From: Dactylellina haptotyla
Taxonomy: Eukaryota; Ascomycota; Orbiliomycetes; Orbiliales; Orbiliaceae
NCBI GenBank assembly: GCA_031310005.1
Contig: CM062379.1
Coordinates: forward strand, 3,968,001-4,032,000
Direction of reading: 5' to 3'
Length of the DNA stretch: 64,000 nucleotides
Of the stretch, positions 50,388 through 62,459 are shown piece after piece; position 1 is the stretch's first letter, and every line of letters starts with the position of its first letter. The notes below the pieces were generated by a model that ran no database searches, had not been told where the DNA came from, and saw only the letters and a program-made list of their open reading frames with translations. The position numbers and the translations under genes were made by a program.

Positions 50388-53096
50388 TTACATCTTATCC
50401 TCGCCACCGGCGCTGCTCTCGGAATCTATGATAGCAACCTCGTCGTTGGCCGATGGAGCATAACCCTCTTCTTCCAAGACGGGCACAACCTCCACCTCAG
50501 GTCCGCTCCTCTCTTGCTCCGCCTCAATTTCTTCCACAACATCGACGTCGTCATCTTCAGCGGCACCGAGATCTCCGCCCTTGATAAGAACGTTCTTCAA
50601 CTCACTCTCGATATCCAGCTTTCTCCTCTCCATCTCTTCAACCTTGGCGAGTTTCTCTTCCAACTCCTTGATTTCTTTCTCGATGCTCATTCTTTCGCGT
50701 TCGGCGCCGATACGGTCGAATTCCCACTCGTTTCCGTACTCGCCCATACCGAGGCGGAGTTGGTAAGTGTGGTACTTCTTCAGTTGGGCACGGGTAGAGA
50801 TGGTGATCAAAGCTAGCAAAAGGGAGTCGGTTAGTAATCTTGTATATCTGACATAAAGTAAGCGACAGGGGTGAAACTCACTGATTCCTCTCTCCTTGGC
50901 TGTCTCGTACAAGAGACCCTCAACGTCGCTGCTAACAGCGCTGGTACCCTCGTCCACAAATGCATATCTTGGCTCATGGTACAAGAGTCTGGCGAACGCC
51001 ATTCTCTGCCTTTCACCTCCGCTCAGAACGTTGGACCAGTCCTTCTGGGTATCCCAGCCGCCTTCTCTGTCCCTGAGATAACCCAATCTCACGGCCTCCA
51101 AGATCCTCTGCAGTTCAGCGTCATTTTTGGTCGAGGTTCTCATATCCATCTCAGTATGTGGGTAGATGACCTGGTCACGGAGAGTGCCCATGGAAAGGTA
51201 CGTCCTCTGCGGCAGGAACATAATTCCGTCTTCGCCTCTGTTCCGCGGCAAGCTCACCAATCCTCTAAATACAGGCCACAGACCAGCGACAACACGGGAC
51301 ACGCTGCTCTTGCCGGATCCGTTGGGTCCGATGATAAGCAAGTGTTCACCTTCTTTGACGATGACAGACAAATCTTCGATGATTTCCTCCCCACCACGCG
51401 GGTAGAGCGCCGGAGCTACTATAGGTACGCTCTCCAACCTCACGCCATCGAATCCCTTGTGAATGGTTCCCTGCACGTCTGCGAGCGAGTATAATTCGGC
51501 CTGGCCCTTCGATGCGAGCGGGTAGGCGTTCGAGTGCACTCTGTGAAGAGTCGAAATTAAAGTGTAAACTCGGGAGGTGTAGCCTGCGAGCTCGCTGAGA
51601 TCCTTGAAACTGTACATCATCCTACCACCCGCATCTGCCAAACTCAACATGAGACGCTTGTTGGTGATGAATCCCTTCATGCGATCCTCGCCACGGCGGC
51701 GCTCGTGGTCCGCGAATGGGGCTTCTTTGTTGTTGGCCATTTCGAGAAGACCACCCAGACCAGCCCACGCTGGCATGAACACCGGTAGAGAGGTGATCAC
51801 GAATCCGAAGGCGGACCAGGAGTACTTCAAGATAAAGTCTTCTAGCATGTTATATCTGATCTTCATGCTGTAGATGTTTTCCATCCAGTTTTTAAGCTCA
51901 CCAAATCCACGGTGGAGGTATACGCCTTCCATCTCCGAGCCTCCGTAGAATGCGATTTCTTCGGCGTTTGTGATGAGGCGGGAATGCAAACCACGGAATT
52001 CACCCTCCTTCTTCGCTTGGACAGCCGCGAGCTTACCGAAAGGCGGTGAGTATTTTTTGAGAATATACGCGGTCAGGAAGTAGTTACTCAGCAGGCCTCC
52101 CACGCCAGCGAGACCAAGACTACGCATGAGCTGCCAGTTGAAAACGACAAGATCGAGGAACGGCTTTCCGAGTGATGAATAGATCGCACTGGCCTCGTCG
52201 CAGAAGCGGGTGAGATCCGTAGTGATAAACTGGTCAGCTCCGGCGCCAACACCGCCGTCGAGATTTGTGAGTTTGTAAAAGCCCAGACGGTCATTGAGGT
52301 AAAGGTCGTGGATATAGCGAGTCAACCTCGTGCGGAACTCGATGGAGATCTTGGATTGCAGATATTTGATACCAGCATTGGTGTAACTAGCTACTGCCCC
52401 AACACCGAGCCACTTGAGGATACCCAAGGAGAAAGCTCTTCCATTGCCGGCAACAAGGTCGCGGACGATGCTACCATCAAGGCGGGCGATGACAAGTGAA
52501 AGGTAGGTACGGGAGATCAAGGCGATTGTGTGGAGCATGAGAAGAAGGGTACCACGGGAATCGAGGCGGGGCAAGCAGATAGAGAGCAGGGACAGGAATT
52601 GATGGAGGAATGCGAGGTTCAGGCCAGGCTTCGTGTTCGGGGGTGGCGTGCCCGATGCTATTGTTTTGAAGAAAGATCTGGTTAGACACTATTGAATTCA
52701 AATTTCTTTTTCACATTAGCACTGAAGAGTTTACGCACCATGCTGACCTCGCCCTCTCGGCCCGCTCAAGAACAGCCGTCTGTGAGCTTCAAATGTCGTC
52801 TTTTTCGTCGGCTTGATCACGACCTTTGTGGTCCCGTATCGGGGATGTGGGACGTAGATTATGTAGCTTCCATCTTTTCCCATTATCCCCGAATTTCGGC
52901 GGACCAACTCCCTGCCACGCTTCTGTTCATCTTCCTGCTGCTTCCATCTTCGCCGACGGTCGTATCCTGCGACGACGAGGCATCCGAAGATGGCAGCACC
53001 AAGAAGACGCTGGGATTTGGGAGATGTGGCGAGCAGGCGAAGGTACTGGGCGATAAACTTTGAGAAACGGGTCCGTAGGGTGGATTGAGCGGCCAT
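50388..53096 (-). CDS. Peroxisomal long-chain acyl-CoA ABC transporter (ABCD half-transporter)
   Basis: Imports long-chain acyl-CoA into peroxisomes for beta-oxidation, as the Pxa1/Pxa2 heterodimer does in yeast. Three exons (53096-52735, 52677-50882, 50812-50388) give 860 residues. The first junction is set by phase: GC|GTAAAC to CCAG|ATCTTTC joins HRRLFLSGPRG.. to SFFKTIASG. The membrane domain includes the family motifs FRTRLTRYIHDLYLNDR and GADQFITTDLTRFCDEAS and the loop EEIAFYGG. The ATPase has Walker A GPNGSGKSS, signature LSGGERQRMAFARLLYHEPR and Walker B YAFVDEGTSAVS. The H-loop reads TISTRAQLKKYH, with Thr where His is usual. The C-terminus has a coiled coil (EKEIKELEEKLAKVEEMERR) and an acidic tail. 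The coiled coil and H-loop make a Pxa1-type subunit more likely than Pxa2. Confidence 0.93.
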
Positions 53097-54240
53097 CTCG
53101 GATCACACCCGGTTTATGCTCTCGGCGAGAGCGGAATGCTGGGGGCTTTACAGCAGCGGATAGGGTGTTTATCCGGTCGTATTATTAAGAATAATTCTGT
53201 GGATCTTGTTGGGTGTTTGTCTGTTCCTGCACGGAAAATTCCTCCAGTTCGATGTTTTTTATTTTTTAATTTATTTTTTGATTGTTTGAAGGCGGTCGGT
53301 TGAGCGCTGTTGCGAGTCCGGCGCCTTGGAACCTCAGCGGCGCATTTTATACAAGACACCAAATATCGATATGCTCGCTCGGTAGCACACTGAGTCGCGT
53401 TCCTGGCCGTCAGACTAAGAATACGGGGCGGCAGCTGAGTTTTATGGCGGCCGGTGGGAAGGGAAGGAAGGATGAGGTTGTAATCCGGGGAAGCGAGCAT
53501 GACGAAGGGAGAAGGAGGAACGGTTTCTTTGGTGGGCTGGCACGCCGGAACAATGCCGCGGCCACTTTTTCGCCATGTGAACACAGCCAAGCGCCTTTTT
53601 TTCGAGCAGGTCGAAGAAACACGAAAGAAGATTCGGAGGACTTGCATACGGAACCCACGCTAGTGCCGTGATATACGGGCACATGTGACTGTGGAGCAGA
53701 AAATTCAACATGCTGGGCAGAAATTAAGATCGGAGGGGAGATTTGATGCAGAGCGAGGTGTGTGATGGGAAAAAGAAAACTCTCTATATTTCGATATCTT
53801 ACAAGAGTCCGCCGGGGAAACACGATGTGAAGAGCAAGACGGCGTATGAACATGAACCCGGCGTTAAAAAGGAAAGGGAGGCAACGGGAGAGAGTCTTGA
53901 TATATATATATAAGTATAAGTATAAACAATAAGAACACTATGTACTACTGGAAAAGTGGTTGTTTTTTCCTATCCCCCAGCTACCAAGGGGAGACGGCTG
54001 TCTTTCGTGTGTACGAACTTTTAGGCGTGTGCTGAGAAGCATGATGTCGTAAACTGTTGGGACGAGCTCTTGGACCAGGGCGGATTGATTTGATAAATCC
54101 ACGCGTGATGCCAGATCGGAGCTGCGAATAGACCATACATCCATTTAACACCAGTATATCATATCACAAAAAAAATAATTAAAATAAAGAAATCGAGAGA
54201 TATGCCATAACGTCACCTATGACAATATTAAACTCTACAT
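53097..54240. other. Intergenic, no gene seen
   Basis: Promoter side of the ABCD gene and 3' flank of the ATP synthase subunit g gene. Overlapping open frames at 53114-53853 have no recognisable domain. A short TA tract lies at 53899-53912. Confidence 0.5.
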
Positions 54241-55055
54241 CTAATGGTGCTCCTTAACCCCACCACGATACCCCACGATCTTTCTTCGACCAATCATCGT
54301 ACCAACGGTGTAAAAGCCAAGACATTCGGCGGCGAGAACAGCGTACTGTGCTAGATCACGCTTTGGGATAGCCTGTGCCCTGTGCATGGCGGTCTCCGGG
54401 TCTGGTAGGGCGGATATCCTAGGGCGGATGGACTTGATATGACCCCACCAGCTGGACGGGTTGAGGAGGGGCCCAACGTATGGACGGTAGAAGTTCTGGA
54501 AGGCCTCTAATGATCTGTATATTCCGGTAAACCAAAAAATTAGCGTGAAATTGCTTTTTGAAGTGCCTTTTTCTATATAAGAAAAAAACCAATTGGACAT
54601 AACGATACATACGGAGGGCTCATCTGCTGTCCACGATAGACGTGCTTTGCCAACTCGGCGAAAACCTTGGAGTAATATACGACGTGCGGGATCGCGCCTG
54701 TTATGTGTCCACATGTCAGCCAGTGCGTCCAATTGAGTCTGCACATTCCGTCCTAGTAGAAATCAGACAATTGCGTACCTTGGACGGTACCGACCAACTT
54801 GTTGCTACTGGCAGGTGCGCTGTTGATGCTCTGTCCTAGCTTAGCGGCCATGGGGCCGGCAGCAGCCATTCCCTTGTTGAACATCTGTTGGGCCTTAGCA
54901 GCGACATTGGCAGCTGTTTCCTGGGCTTTCGCAGCGGCGGCGGCAGCGGAGTCCGCCGTCGATTTGGGAGCGGACTCGGTGGCGTACCGTCGGAAGGCAG
55001 AGCGGATGATCTGGTGCTGCCGTCTGGCGAGCGGGCGGAGAGCGAGCGAGGACAT
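54241..55055 (-). CDS. ATP20: Mitochondrial F1Fo ATP synthase subunit g
   Basis: Fo membrane-sector subunit that helps ATP synthase dimerise and shape cristae. Three exons (55055-54779, 54697-54613, 54514-54241) give 211 residues. A mitochondrial presequence (SSLALRPLARRQHQIIRSAF) is followed by an Ala/Lys-rich segment. The conserved core comprises HVVYYSKVFAELAKHVYRGQ (exon 2), SPPSLEAFQNFYRPYVG across the second splice, and a C-terminal helix GFYTVGTMIGRRKIVGY containing the GxxxG dimerisation motif (GTMIG, preceded by GFYTVG). The length is usual for ascomycete subunit g. It is transcribed divergently from the ROK1 gene. Confidence 0.92.
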
Positions 55056-55705
55056 GGTGAGATGGAGTCGATGGGGGCGAAGGAGGCCGTCGTCGTCGTC
55101 GTCGATGGCGAGGAGGAGTGAGAAGGAGCGAGGAGTGAGAGAGGAGGACGGAGGAGTGGGCAATTGGGGCGGGTGTCTTGAAATGTCGAAGGAGGGCTGC
55201 CCTCCTTTCTGCCGAACGGATTCCGAAGGGTCGACCTTTTGGCGAAAAAATTTCCAAAGCTCGCCAAAGCTGTGGCTGGTGCGTGAATTATTACTATTGA
55301 TGCTGCCCGGCACGGAGACTTGACGACACGGCCGCAGAAGATACTTTTACGGATAACTATTTACGTGCAGACTCGGTGAAGGCATATCGGGCCCGGGGAG
55401 ATGCGTCGATGCGTACCAATTCCGAGGAGGCCGTGCCAATTGGCCGAGTTCGCCTGCCCGGACGTCGCTGTGGCTGGGGCGGGACCCGGTGGCTTCTGTG
55501 GCTGCTGTGGCTGGCGCCGTGTGTATAAAAACTTTCGAGACATGCGACAGGAACCCGGCGCTCTCTCCCTCCGCCAACGAACATCGACAACAGATACCCG
55601 ATACCCCGCCATGGCGTTATAGCAGGCCGTGCTCGTAAATACCTCCCCGAGGATAATAACACCTGGACCGCTTCATTCGCCTGCCGGAGCCGCCAATTGC
55701 CCGTC
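55056..55705. promoter_or_regulatory. Bidirectional promoter region, ATP20 / ROK1
   Basis: 650 nt separate the divergent start codons of ATP synthase subunit g and the ROK1 helicase. The minus-side half is purine-rich (GAGGA/GGAG) on the plus strand, that is CT-rich in the ATP20 sense. No TATA box stands out. Confidence 0.6.
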
Positions 55706-57895
55706 ATGTCCGACGTCTTGCGCCTGCTCGCGCGGTCGACGTCCGTCTCGAAAGCGACAGCGCCTCCAAAGGCGACCGTCCTAGTCACGCCAGCGCCCGA
55801 TACCACAAACTCCGGGTCCAGCACGAAAAAGAGGAAAAGAAAGTCTTCTTCGACCGCGGGGGCGACCACTTCTGCTCCAGTGCAACCAGTCACTCAGACG
55901 AGCGCAACGGCCGAAAAGATCGGCGAAAAAGACAACAGGAGCAAGAAGAATGAGAAGAAAAAGCGGAAGCACGGTGAAACCGATGAGGAACCTCTGACTA
56001 CACCTGACGGGCCGATAGCAATCGACCCAGCAGAGACCAGGTCCTTATTGAGACTGCACAAATTGAAATACACCGTCCTCACCACGTTAGGCCCGCCAGA
56101 ACCCAAAACGGAGCAGGAAGGGAAGACAGAGAAAGCCGTCTCGAAAAAGTCAAAGAAGGACGGAAAGACTAAAAAAAAGTCAAAGAAGGCTGAGGATCAG
56201 ACTGCTGAGCCCAAAGATGCCCCCAAAACATCCTCCAAACTCAACCAAATCTTCCCGAGCCCTATACAGTCGTTCGAAGAACTGCGAACGCAGTACAACA
56301 TCTCAAAGCGTCTATATGATAATGTCATGATACAAAAGTTCGTTGCACCGACCGAAGTCCAAATGGGGAGTTTGCCCCTATTGCTAGAAGGAACGCGAGA
56401 CGCGGTCCCCGAACTACAGGGCCATGATGTTGATCTGATGACTGTAGCACCAACTGGGTCTGGTAAAACGCTGGCATACGCAATCCCTGCGATCGACCAC
56501 CTTATTCGGGCCAAGCACAAAGCTGGTGAGAGTTACGAGAGGGGTATTAAGGCAATAGTACTTTCGCCTACCAGAGAACTCGCCGATCAAATCGTCAATG
56601 AGTTTAGAAAGTTGCTTCTAGGGACGGGTATCAAGGTCATCGGCATGAAGAAATCCATGATCCCGAATGCACGAAGGAGGGCGGGGAACACTACTGCGGA
56701 CGATAGCGAATCTAGCGAGGATGGCCACGACACTGAAGAAGATGACGACGAGCACAGCGATCTTGAATCTGATAACGAAGATTCTACTCCTAAAGACGTC
56801 TCGCGAAAAGGGATAGCAATCAAGTCGGAGGTAGTAGTGGCCACACCTCTAATACTACTACACGCCATCCAAATTTGTCCCGACCTTTTCCCCGTCTCCA
56901 AAGTCACACGCATTATCCTCGACGAAGCTGATGTGCTTCTTGATGAACTGTTCATCTCCCAGACGACGTCTATAATTTCCCACCTCACCTCACATTCTCT
57001 CTGTTTCTCATTCTGGTCTGCCACCATGCCATCCAGCTCAGAGACTCTCGCCACCAATCTCATATCATCACACCCCGCCATTTTGGCAAGTGGCAAACCC
57101 CGAAAACTCGTCAGATTGATAGCCGGTATCAAGGACAGCTCGTTGCCCACTATCCGGCAGACGATAACATACACGGCCTCCGAAAGGGGCAAGCTCATGG
57201 CCCTCCGCCAGCTCTTCAACACTTCTTTAAAGACGCCGTGTCTAATATTCATACAAACCATACCCCGTGCTCAAGCGCTACACGCAGAGATCATGTACGA
57301 TCTTCCCACGCCGAACCGTATCGCGGTTTTGCATTCAAACCTCTCTGAAACCGCAAGATCAAAGGTCATGGACCTATTCCGCGCCGGGGAGATCTGGGTG
57401 TTGATCACCACGGACTTGTTATCCCGCGGCGTGGATTTCAGAGGCGTTAATTTGGTGATAAACTACGATATCCCCACAAGCGTAGCAAGCTACATCCACC
57501 GAATCGGTCGGACAGGTAGGGCCGGTCGGGAAGGCGGCATGGCAATCACTTACTACACCGAAGAGGACGTCAGATACGTGAGGGGGATCGTCGGCGTGAT
57601 GGAGAAGAGCGGGGGAGGGGAAGGACTGCAGAAGTGGATGCTAGAGAGCCTTCCTAAGACAAGCAAGGAGGAGAAGAAGGAGCTGAGGAAGAAGGGCGTT
57701 AAGGAAAGGAGAGTGGGCACCGGCGCATCTGGAGGGGATGGCAGGAAGAGCAGAATTAGTACGAAGAGCGGGTACGATAGGAAGATCGAGACCCGGAAAA
57801 AATCCGCTATCGATAATAGTAAACGAAGGGTGATTGGAAACGGAAGTGATGACGGCGGCGGCGATAGCGATATCGAGTGGGAAGGGTTCCAATAG
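55706..57895 (+). CDS. ROK1: DEAD-box rRNA-processing helicase Rok1/DDX52
   Basis: Nucleolar ATP-dependent RNA helicase needed for 18S rRNA processing at early cleavage sites. Single exon, 729 residues; the ATG at 55706 is the first in frame after a stretch opened by TTG. The N-terminus is Lys/Ser-rich with nucleolar-type clusters (KKRKRKS, KKNEKKKRKHGE). Motifs in order: Q-motif region FVAPTEVQMGSLPLLLEG, motif I APTGSGKT (about 248), Ia PTRELADQ, II DEADVLLDEL, III SATMPSS, then the second RecA domain with LITTDLLSRGVDFRGVN, INYDIP and motif VI HRIGRTGRAGREG. An acidic insert (about 330-370, DDSESSEDGHDTEEDDDEHS) lies between Ia and II, as often in Rok1. The C-terminal tail is basic, then acidic. 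Confidence 0.95.
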   Translation: MSDVLRLLARSTSVSKATAPPKATVLVTPAPDTTNSGSSTKKRKRKSSSTAGATTSAPVQPVTQTSATAEKIGEKDNRSKKNEKKKRKHGETDEEPLTTPDGPIAIDPAETRSLLRLHKLKYTVLTTLGPPEPKTEQEGKTEKAVSKKSKKDGKTKKKSKKAEDQTAEPKDAPKTSSKLNQIFPSPIQSFEELRTQYNISKRLYDNVMIQKFVAPTEVQMGSLPLLLEGTRDAVPELQGHDVDLMTVAPTGSGKTLAYAIPAIDHLIRAKHKAGESYERGIKAIVLSPTRELADQIVNEFRKLLLGTGIKVIGMKKSMIPNARRRAGNTTADDSESSEDGHDTEEDDDEHSDLESDNEDSTPKDVSRKGIAIKSEVVVATPLILLHAIQICPDLFPVSKVTRIILDEADVLLDELFISQTTSIISHLTSHSLCFSFWSATMPSSSETLATNLISSHPAILASGKPRKLVRLIAGIKDSSLPTIRQTITYTASERGKLMALRQLFNTSLKTPCLIFIQTIPRAQALHAEIMYDLPTPNRIAVLHSNLSETARSKVMDLFRAGEIWVLITTDLLSRGVDFRGVNLVINYDIPTSVASYIHRIGRTGRAGREGGMAITYYTEEDVRYVRGIVGVMEKSGGGEGLQKWMLESLPKTSKEEKKELRKKGVKERRVGTGASGGDGRKSRISTKSGYDRKIETRKKSAIDNSKRRVIGNGSDDGGGDSDIEWEGFQ

Positions 57896-59104
57896 TCACT
57901 ACCATGCATAACATGCTCCTGAAATACTAGCATGCGTTTTTGTTTCCCCGGTGTTTGCACGTTTGCAAGTGCGCGTTCGCATTAGGTGCGAAACGGTTAC
58001 ATAGATAGACACCTTAACAGATGTCTTGACCCTCGAGAAATAGATAGGTCAAGACATATTCAAACGTTCCACGGAGGTTTTCATAAAGATATAGACATCC
58101 ATGCCAGATCTGGGCCAGCGACAGCGCCAAGGGTGCCCAAAGCTCCACGGAGAAGCCAGAGGCGTCACCTCCCCGATCTCGCGTGTGCAGCGTGCTATCC
58201 GTTTTCTGCGGGTGCGTTGCAGCCGTCGTTGCACACTTCCTTTTCCGTGACACACAGAAACTCTCAAAACGGCATTGCTGAACCGGATTATTAAGTAACA
58301 CTTTGCCTATAAATTATTAAATCTAAACAATTCGGGTGTAAGTCCTTTTTCGTCCGAACAAATTATTGAGACATCTTTTTCCGCGGATAGTAAATTTCAA
58401 GAGAGAAGGGATCGATGATCAGATGTGAAAAAAAAGCGAAGTGCATTCTTTGCTCCTGAATCTCCTGCTTGTTCCCAGCCCTATGAGAGGATCGCCTCCA
58501 AGTATAAGATATCATCGGTATCCCCACACCTGTACTGTTTAGCACAGATATAATTTTAAAAAGGGGTGGAATTGGTACCTTTCTTCCCCTCCTTCCTCGT
58601 AATCAATATCCCACGATAACAAATAAATATCACCGAACCAATTTTTCCGAGTATCATATGCCCCATGAGCATCGACCAAAGAAGTACATCACATCAAACG
58701 GTTTTGTTACTCCTAACTCGACAGGTGGGGCGGCTTAGATAATCCCCCCAGTTCTTGCTTATTGGCTTAAGTCACAAACCAGAAATATTGACTTTTTTTT
58801 AAATAAAAAAATAAAGTAAAAATTATATTGAACAGCGTACGATTCACTCAAAATATCTAATCCGAGCGCTCAACAAAATTAAAAATCAAGAAGAGAGAAA
58901 CACAGAAAGAATAGAAAGAAAGAAAGAAAAAGGCATCCAACGAAACAACCTGAGCCAAGGTAACACCGACAAGCGCCAGATTTCCCTACGCAAACGATGC
59001 AAAAATCAATCTTGGACGGCGTGGTACGATCCTCCGGCATCCGCGCCAAAACATATTGCATAAATTTCTAGAAGAACCATCTTACATATACCGGCTTAAT
59101 ACAT
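57896..59104. other. Convergent AT-rich intergenic region
   Basis: 1.2 kb of 3' flanking sequence between ROK1 and the nitrate-regulator gene, with poly-A/T runs near 58796-58820 and a GAAA-like stretch near 58910-58930. No gene seen. Confidence 0.55.
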
Positions 59105-62100
59105 CTACGACGGCCAGTACATGGTCGTATCAAAATTACTCGACGCGGCAAAATTTGGTTGTTGCTGCGGTTCGGTCGTCTGGACTTGTTGCACATATGA
59201 CTGCAGGTTTGAAGGCATAGGTGGTGGGGGCGGGGGCGAATATTGCGTCGGCTCCGGGCTGATAGTGCCCCCGGATGAGAAATCCCAACTCCCAAAGTCC
59301 TGCGCGAGCTCGTTTTGGTCTCGAAGCCACCAGTCTTGCGACTGATCCTCAAGTTGCGTATATCCAGGATACATACTTGGACTATTCGCATTTACAGCTG
59401 CGTTCATAACACCTGTGGTCGCTGGTGGGGGTGGCGACGCCTTTGTGCTGGTGGGTGTTTCCATCGACTTTTGGCCATAGGAACTCGGAGCTGGGCTGAC
59501 TCCAGGATCGAAATAAGGGGTGAATAGACTAAACGTTGGTATCGTCGAAACTAGCGGAACAGTTGTCTGTGGCATCATTTGTGGCGGAGAGGCAATCATA
59601 GAGCCGCTTGAACCAGCAAAGGGACTACCAAATTCTGTTCCAGGCATGATAGACCCGGGTTTCATCGCTGGTGAGATGTGTGTCGCTACAGATACAGCGG
59701 GGGAGGGAACATTGCCTATCAGCGTTGTTGTAGGCCCTGGAGGTGCACCTGGCGCTTGGGGACGAGCTGCTGGCTGACGGCGGATCTGAGCTGGCGGCGA
59801 CTCTGACTTCTGGCTCTTGCTTGTGCCGAAGAGATCTCTAACGGAAAACCCAAACATCTCGCTAGATGTGTCTATCCGGGCGATGACCATCTCCGCCTCC
59901 ATCGGCAGCTCGATGGAATACTTCATCGACAGCACTTTCAGAATTATCAACGCTCTTTTACCACACAGCCAATATTCCGAAATCTCCTCAAGGCATTTAA
60001 CACCCTGAACAATATCCCTCTTTGCTGTCTTTGTAGGGAGGTTCATCAAGTGTATCGTGCAAGCAGATAGAGCAATGTACACTGCGATATTGCAAATCTG
60101 CTTCAGCCCGTACGTTCGCTTGTAAAGGCGTAGAAGTTTGGAAATGGCCGTGGATGCATTGATACATATTCTTTTTGGCGATAAATTCGCGGGAAATGAT
60201 GTGGACCCTGGGTTTCCTTTGAGAAACGGACGGAACAGCAACAAGTACAAAACCTGGCCGAACATGCTACCAAGAGTGTCAGAACTGTAGCTCATAATAA
60301 ACCGAATTATGATGGCAACTTACTGCATCAACAAGACGCTCATCAGTGCGCCTTCCCTAGCTACCATTTCGGCAGGTAGCTTTTGGTTCCATTCCTCCAA
60401 TCGGTTATATAATTCAAGCAACTTTTTCATCTCGGCGTCTTTCCCACCTCTACCCTTTCCAAGTTTGGACTCCTTGGTGGTACCACCCCTCATCGGCTGG
60501 TAGAATCCCAACAATATGTCATTACTGATCTCACACAAACCTATCAAGTATAAATTGACGGCTCGGGTTCTTCCCGGTTGCGAGAGCTCAGGGGTTAGAC
60601 CATTATCCGTATATGGGGTCCAGATTTCCGAGTCCTCATCAGGGAAGACATCGTATTTTGGTGTGGTGGCCGATAAACTGGGCAGTTGAGGTAATCTTCC
60701 AGTGTAGTTACTCCAGCATCTAGTCAAATATGTCAGAATAACTAATAATCAATATAAAAAGGCATACTTTTCCTTTCTTTATACATACTTGTCAAAAAGG
60801 AAACAACCCCAGAACGTGATCTTCCTGGCGTCTATTTCCTCGTCACTCATTCCTGACAGTCCGTCGGGATTCCACTGAAGTCCTAAGTCGCAAGCCATAC
60901 GGAAACTCATTCCACTATTTGAACGTCAGATGCTATATATGATATCAAAGGTTCATACTTCTTACCTATAAACCCAACCTCGCGCTTCACGACCACATCC
61001 TGCCTCTCGCACGGACATCAAAGCAAGAGCTTGGGTTGTAGGAAGCCTAGGATGCTCATGTTCGTCATTTTCCATGATTAACCTTTTGGCCTCTTGGAAG
61101 AAATGATCACCGGCAGTTTCCGGTTTAGAAGGGTTCCGCCGAGAACCAGGAACGACAGTAAAGTGGCAGCCCAAGGCAAGCATGGCATTTACCAATAGTG
61201 GCGTACAATACAACGTTTTGCTCTCTGGGGAGTTTCTCCCGGGGTCCCCTCTTAGAAAATCTCGAAAGAAGAGTCGTTTAGAGAGCGTCGTAAAGTACGG
61301 GTAATGCCATGTAAAATACATGTTCATGAGATGTATTACTAGATCCCTATCTTTGGTGACTTCGGTCCACGAGGTCATTGGATCTTGATGGCTCGACACG
61401 GGATCTGGGGGTAGTGCTGTTGCGTCGCCGGTCATTGCACTGATTGCCATCCCCATTGGCAGTAAGCTCAAGCTTGAAGTTGCTCCTATAAACTTCACTT
61501 GGCCGTGAGAGTCCATGCTCAAAGCCCCTGTTTTCTCCGATATATCTGATTCTAAGCTTGGGGGTGAATCCGAGAAAATATCGTCCCATGCCGTCCGTTC
61601 TTCGAGATCGGATTCGTCCTCGGGTCCACTTTCATCGTTTGTCTGTGTCATGATTTTGGCGGCAACATCGTCCAGACTTTCACAATTTCGAATGTCGTAG
61701 ACCAGTTGGAATACTTTGTCTTCGGGGTAGTTTAATATGGCCTGTATGAGAGTCTGTAGCGTCGAATTGCGGGTTTTGAGGTTGTCGATGTCCTTCTTGT
61801 ATACGCCTTTGCGCCGGTGGTCGGATGAGGGATCGTATACGCATTCCGTGAGGTACACCGATGCGCACGCTGCGCACGCTGGTAGGTTGCCATCGCACTA
61901 TAAAAACAGGATCGCGGTATTCTTAGCATTTTGATCCATTTCGAAGATGTCACAACCAAACGAGTTGCCAGGGTTTGGGGTCAATTCCGCATTGCGACAG
62001 GCTAGTTAATGCAGAAGTCGCCAGCGTGACATGACGTTGGTTTTGCTTTATTTTTATTTTTGTTATTTTTGTTTCTTTTTCTGGATATTTCTTTTCCTCG

Positions 62101-62459
62101 AAAAACGAGGTTTTCGAAGACCGTATGGTGTGCGATGCGGCGGTCCGCGGCCAGTCAGTTGCCCCTCCGCTTCCTCCTCCTCTCCTCTCCTCCCGCGATA
62201 ACAATGAGGGGCTGGGGTGTGGAGGGACATATCGACAAACCTTCGATTTTCGCTTACGGCAGGCTAGGCATGCACTGCTCACAACTTTTCGGCGTTTGCG
62301 GTTGGGGTCATCGTCCTTCTTTTTCGGGGGCGTGGTCGAGACCGGAGCCGGTGGAGTAGCAGAGGAGAGAGTGGCTGTAGAGCCTGAAGCTTCGTCGATA
62401 ACGGAGTGCAAAGCTAGATCCTCCTCTTCGACCTTGAAGTGTTTTTGAACCTGAGGCAT
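59105..62459 (-). CDS. NIT4/NirA-like Zn2Cys6 nitrate-assimilation activator
   Basis: Pathway-specific activator of nitrate and nitrite reductase genes. Five exons (62459-62241, 61897-60966, 60914-60789, 60719-60324, 60266-59105) give 944 residues, in the family range. The first splice falls inside the zinc cluster and joins CLACRKRKSK to CDGNLPACAACASVYLTEC, restoring all six Cys. The linker and dimerisation helix DPSSDHRRKGVYKKDIDNLK closely matches the NIT4/NirA type. The fungal-specific domain follows: YFTWHYPYFTTLSKRLFFRD, LLVNAMLALGC, REAGCGREARGWVYSGMSFR across a splice, and ITFWGCFLFDKCWS across another. The C-terminal region is Pro/Gln/Ser-rich with an activation-domain look and ends in DTTMYWPS. 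The open frame extends upstream to a GTG; the ATG at 62459 is the first. Confidence 0.92.

Noticed and set aside
52477-52701. Alternative reading of the ABCD second exon after CATG|GTGCGT to AATAG
   Set aside because: It has consensus ends but leads into a frame that stops at 52477; the GC|GTAAAC to CCAG pair restores the transporter frame.
53114-53853. Overlapping open frames on both strands between the ABCD and ATP20 genes
   Set aside because: No family resemblance and mutually exclusive strands; more likely promoter and 3' flank sequence.
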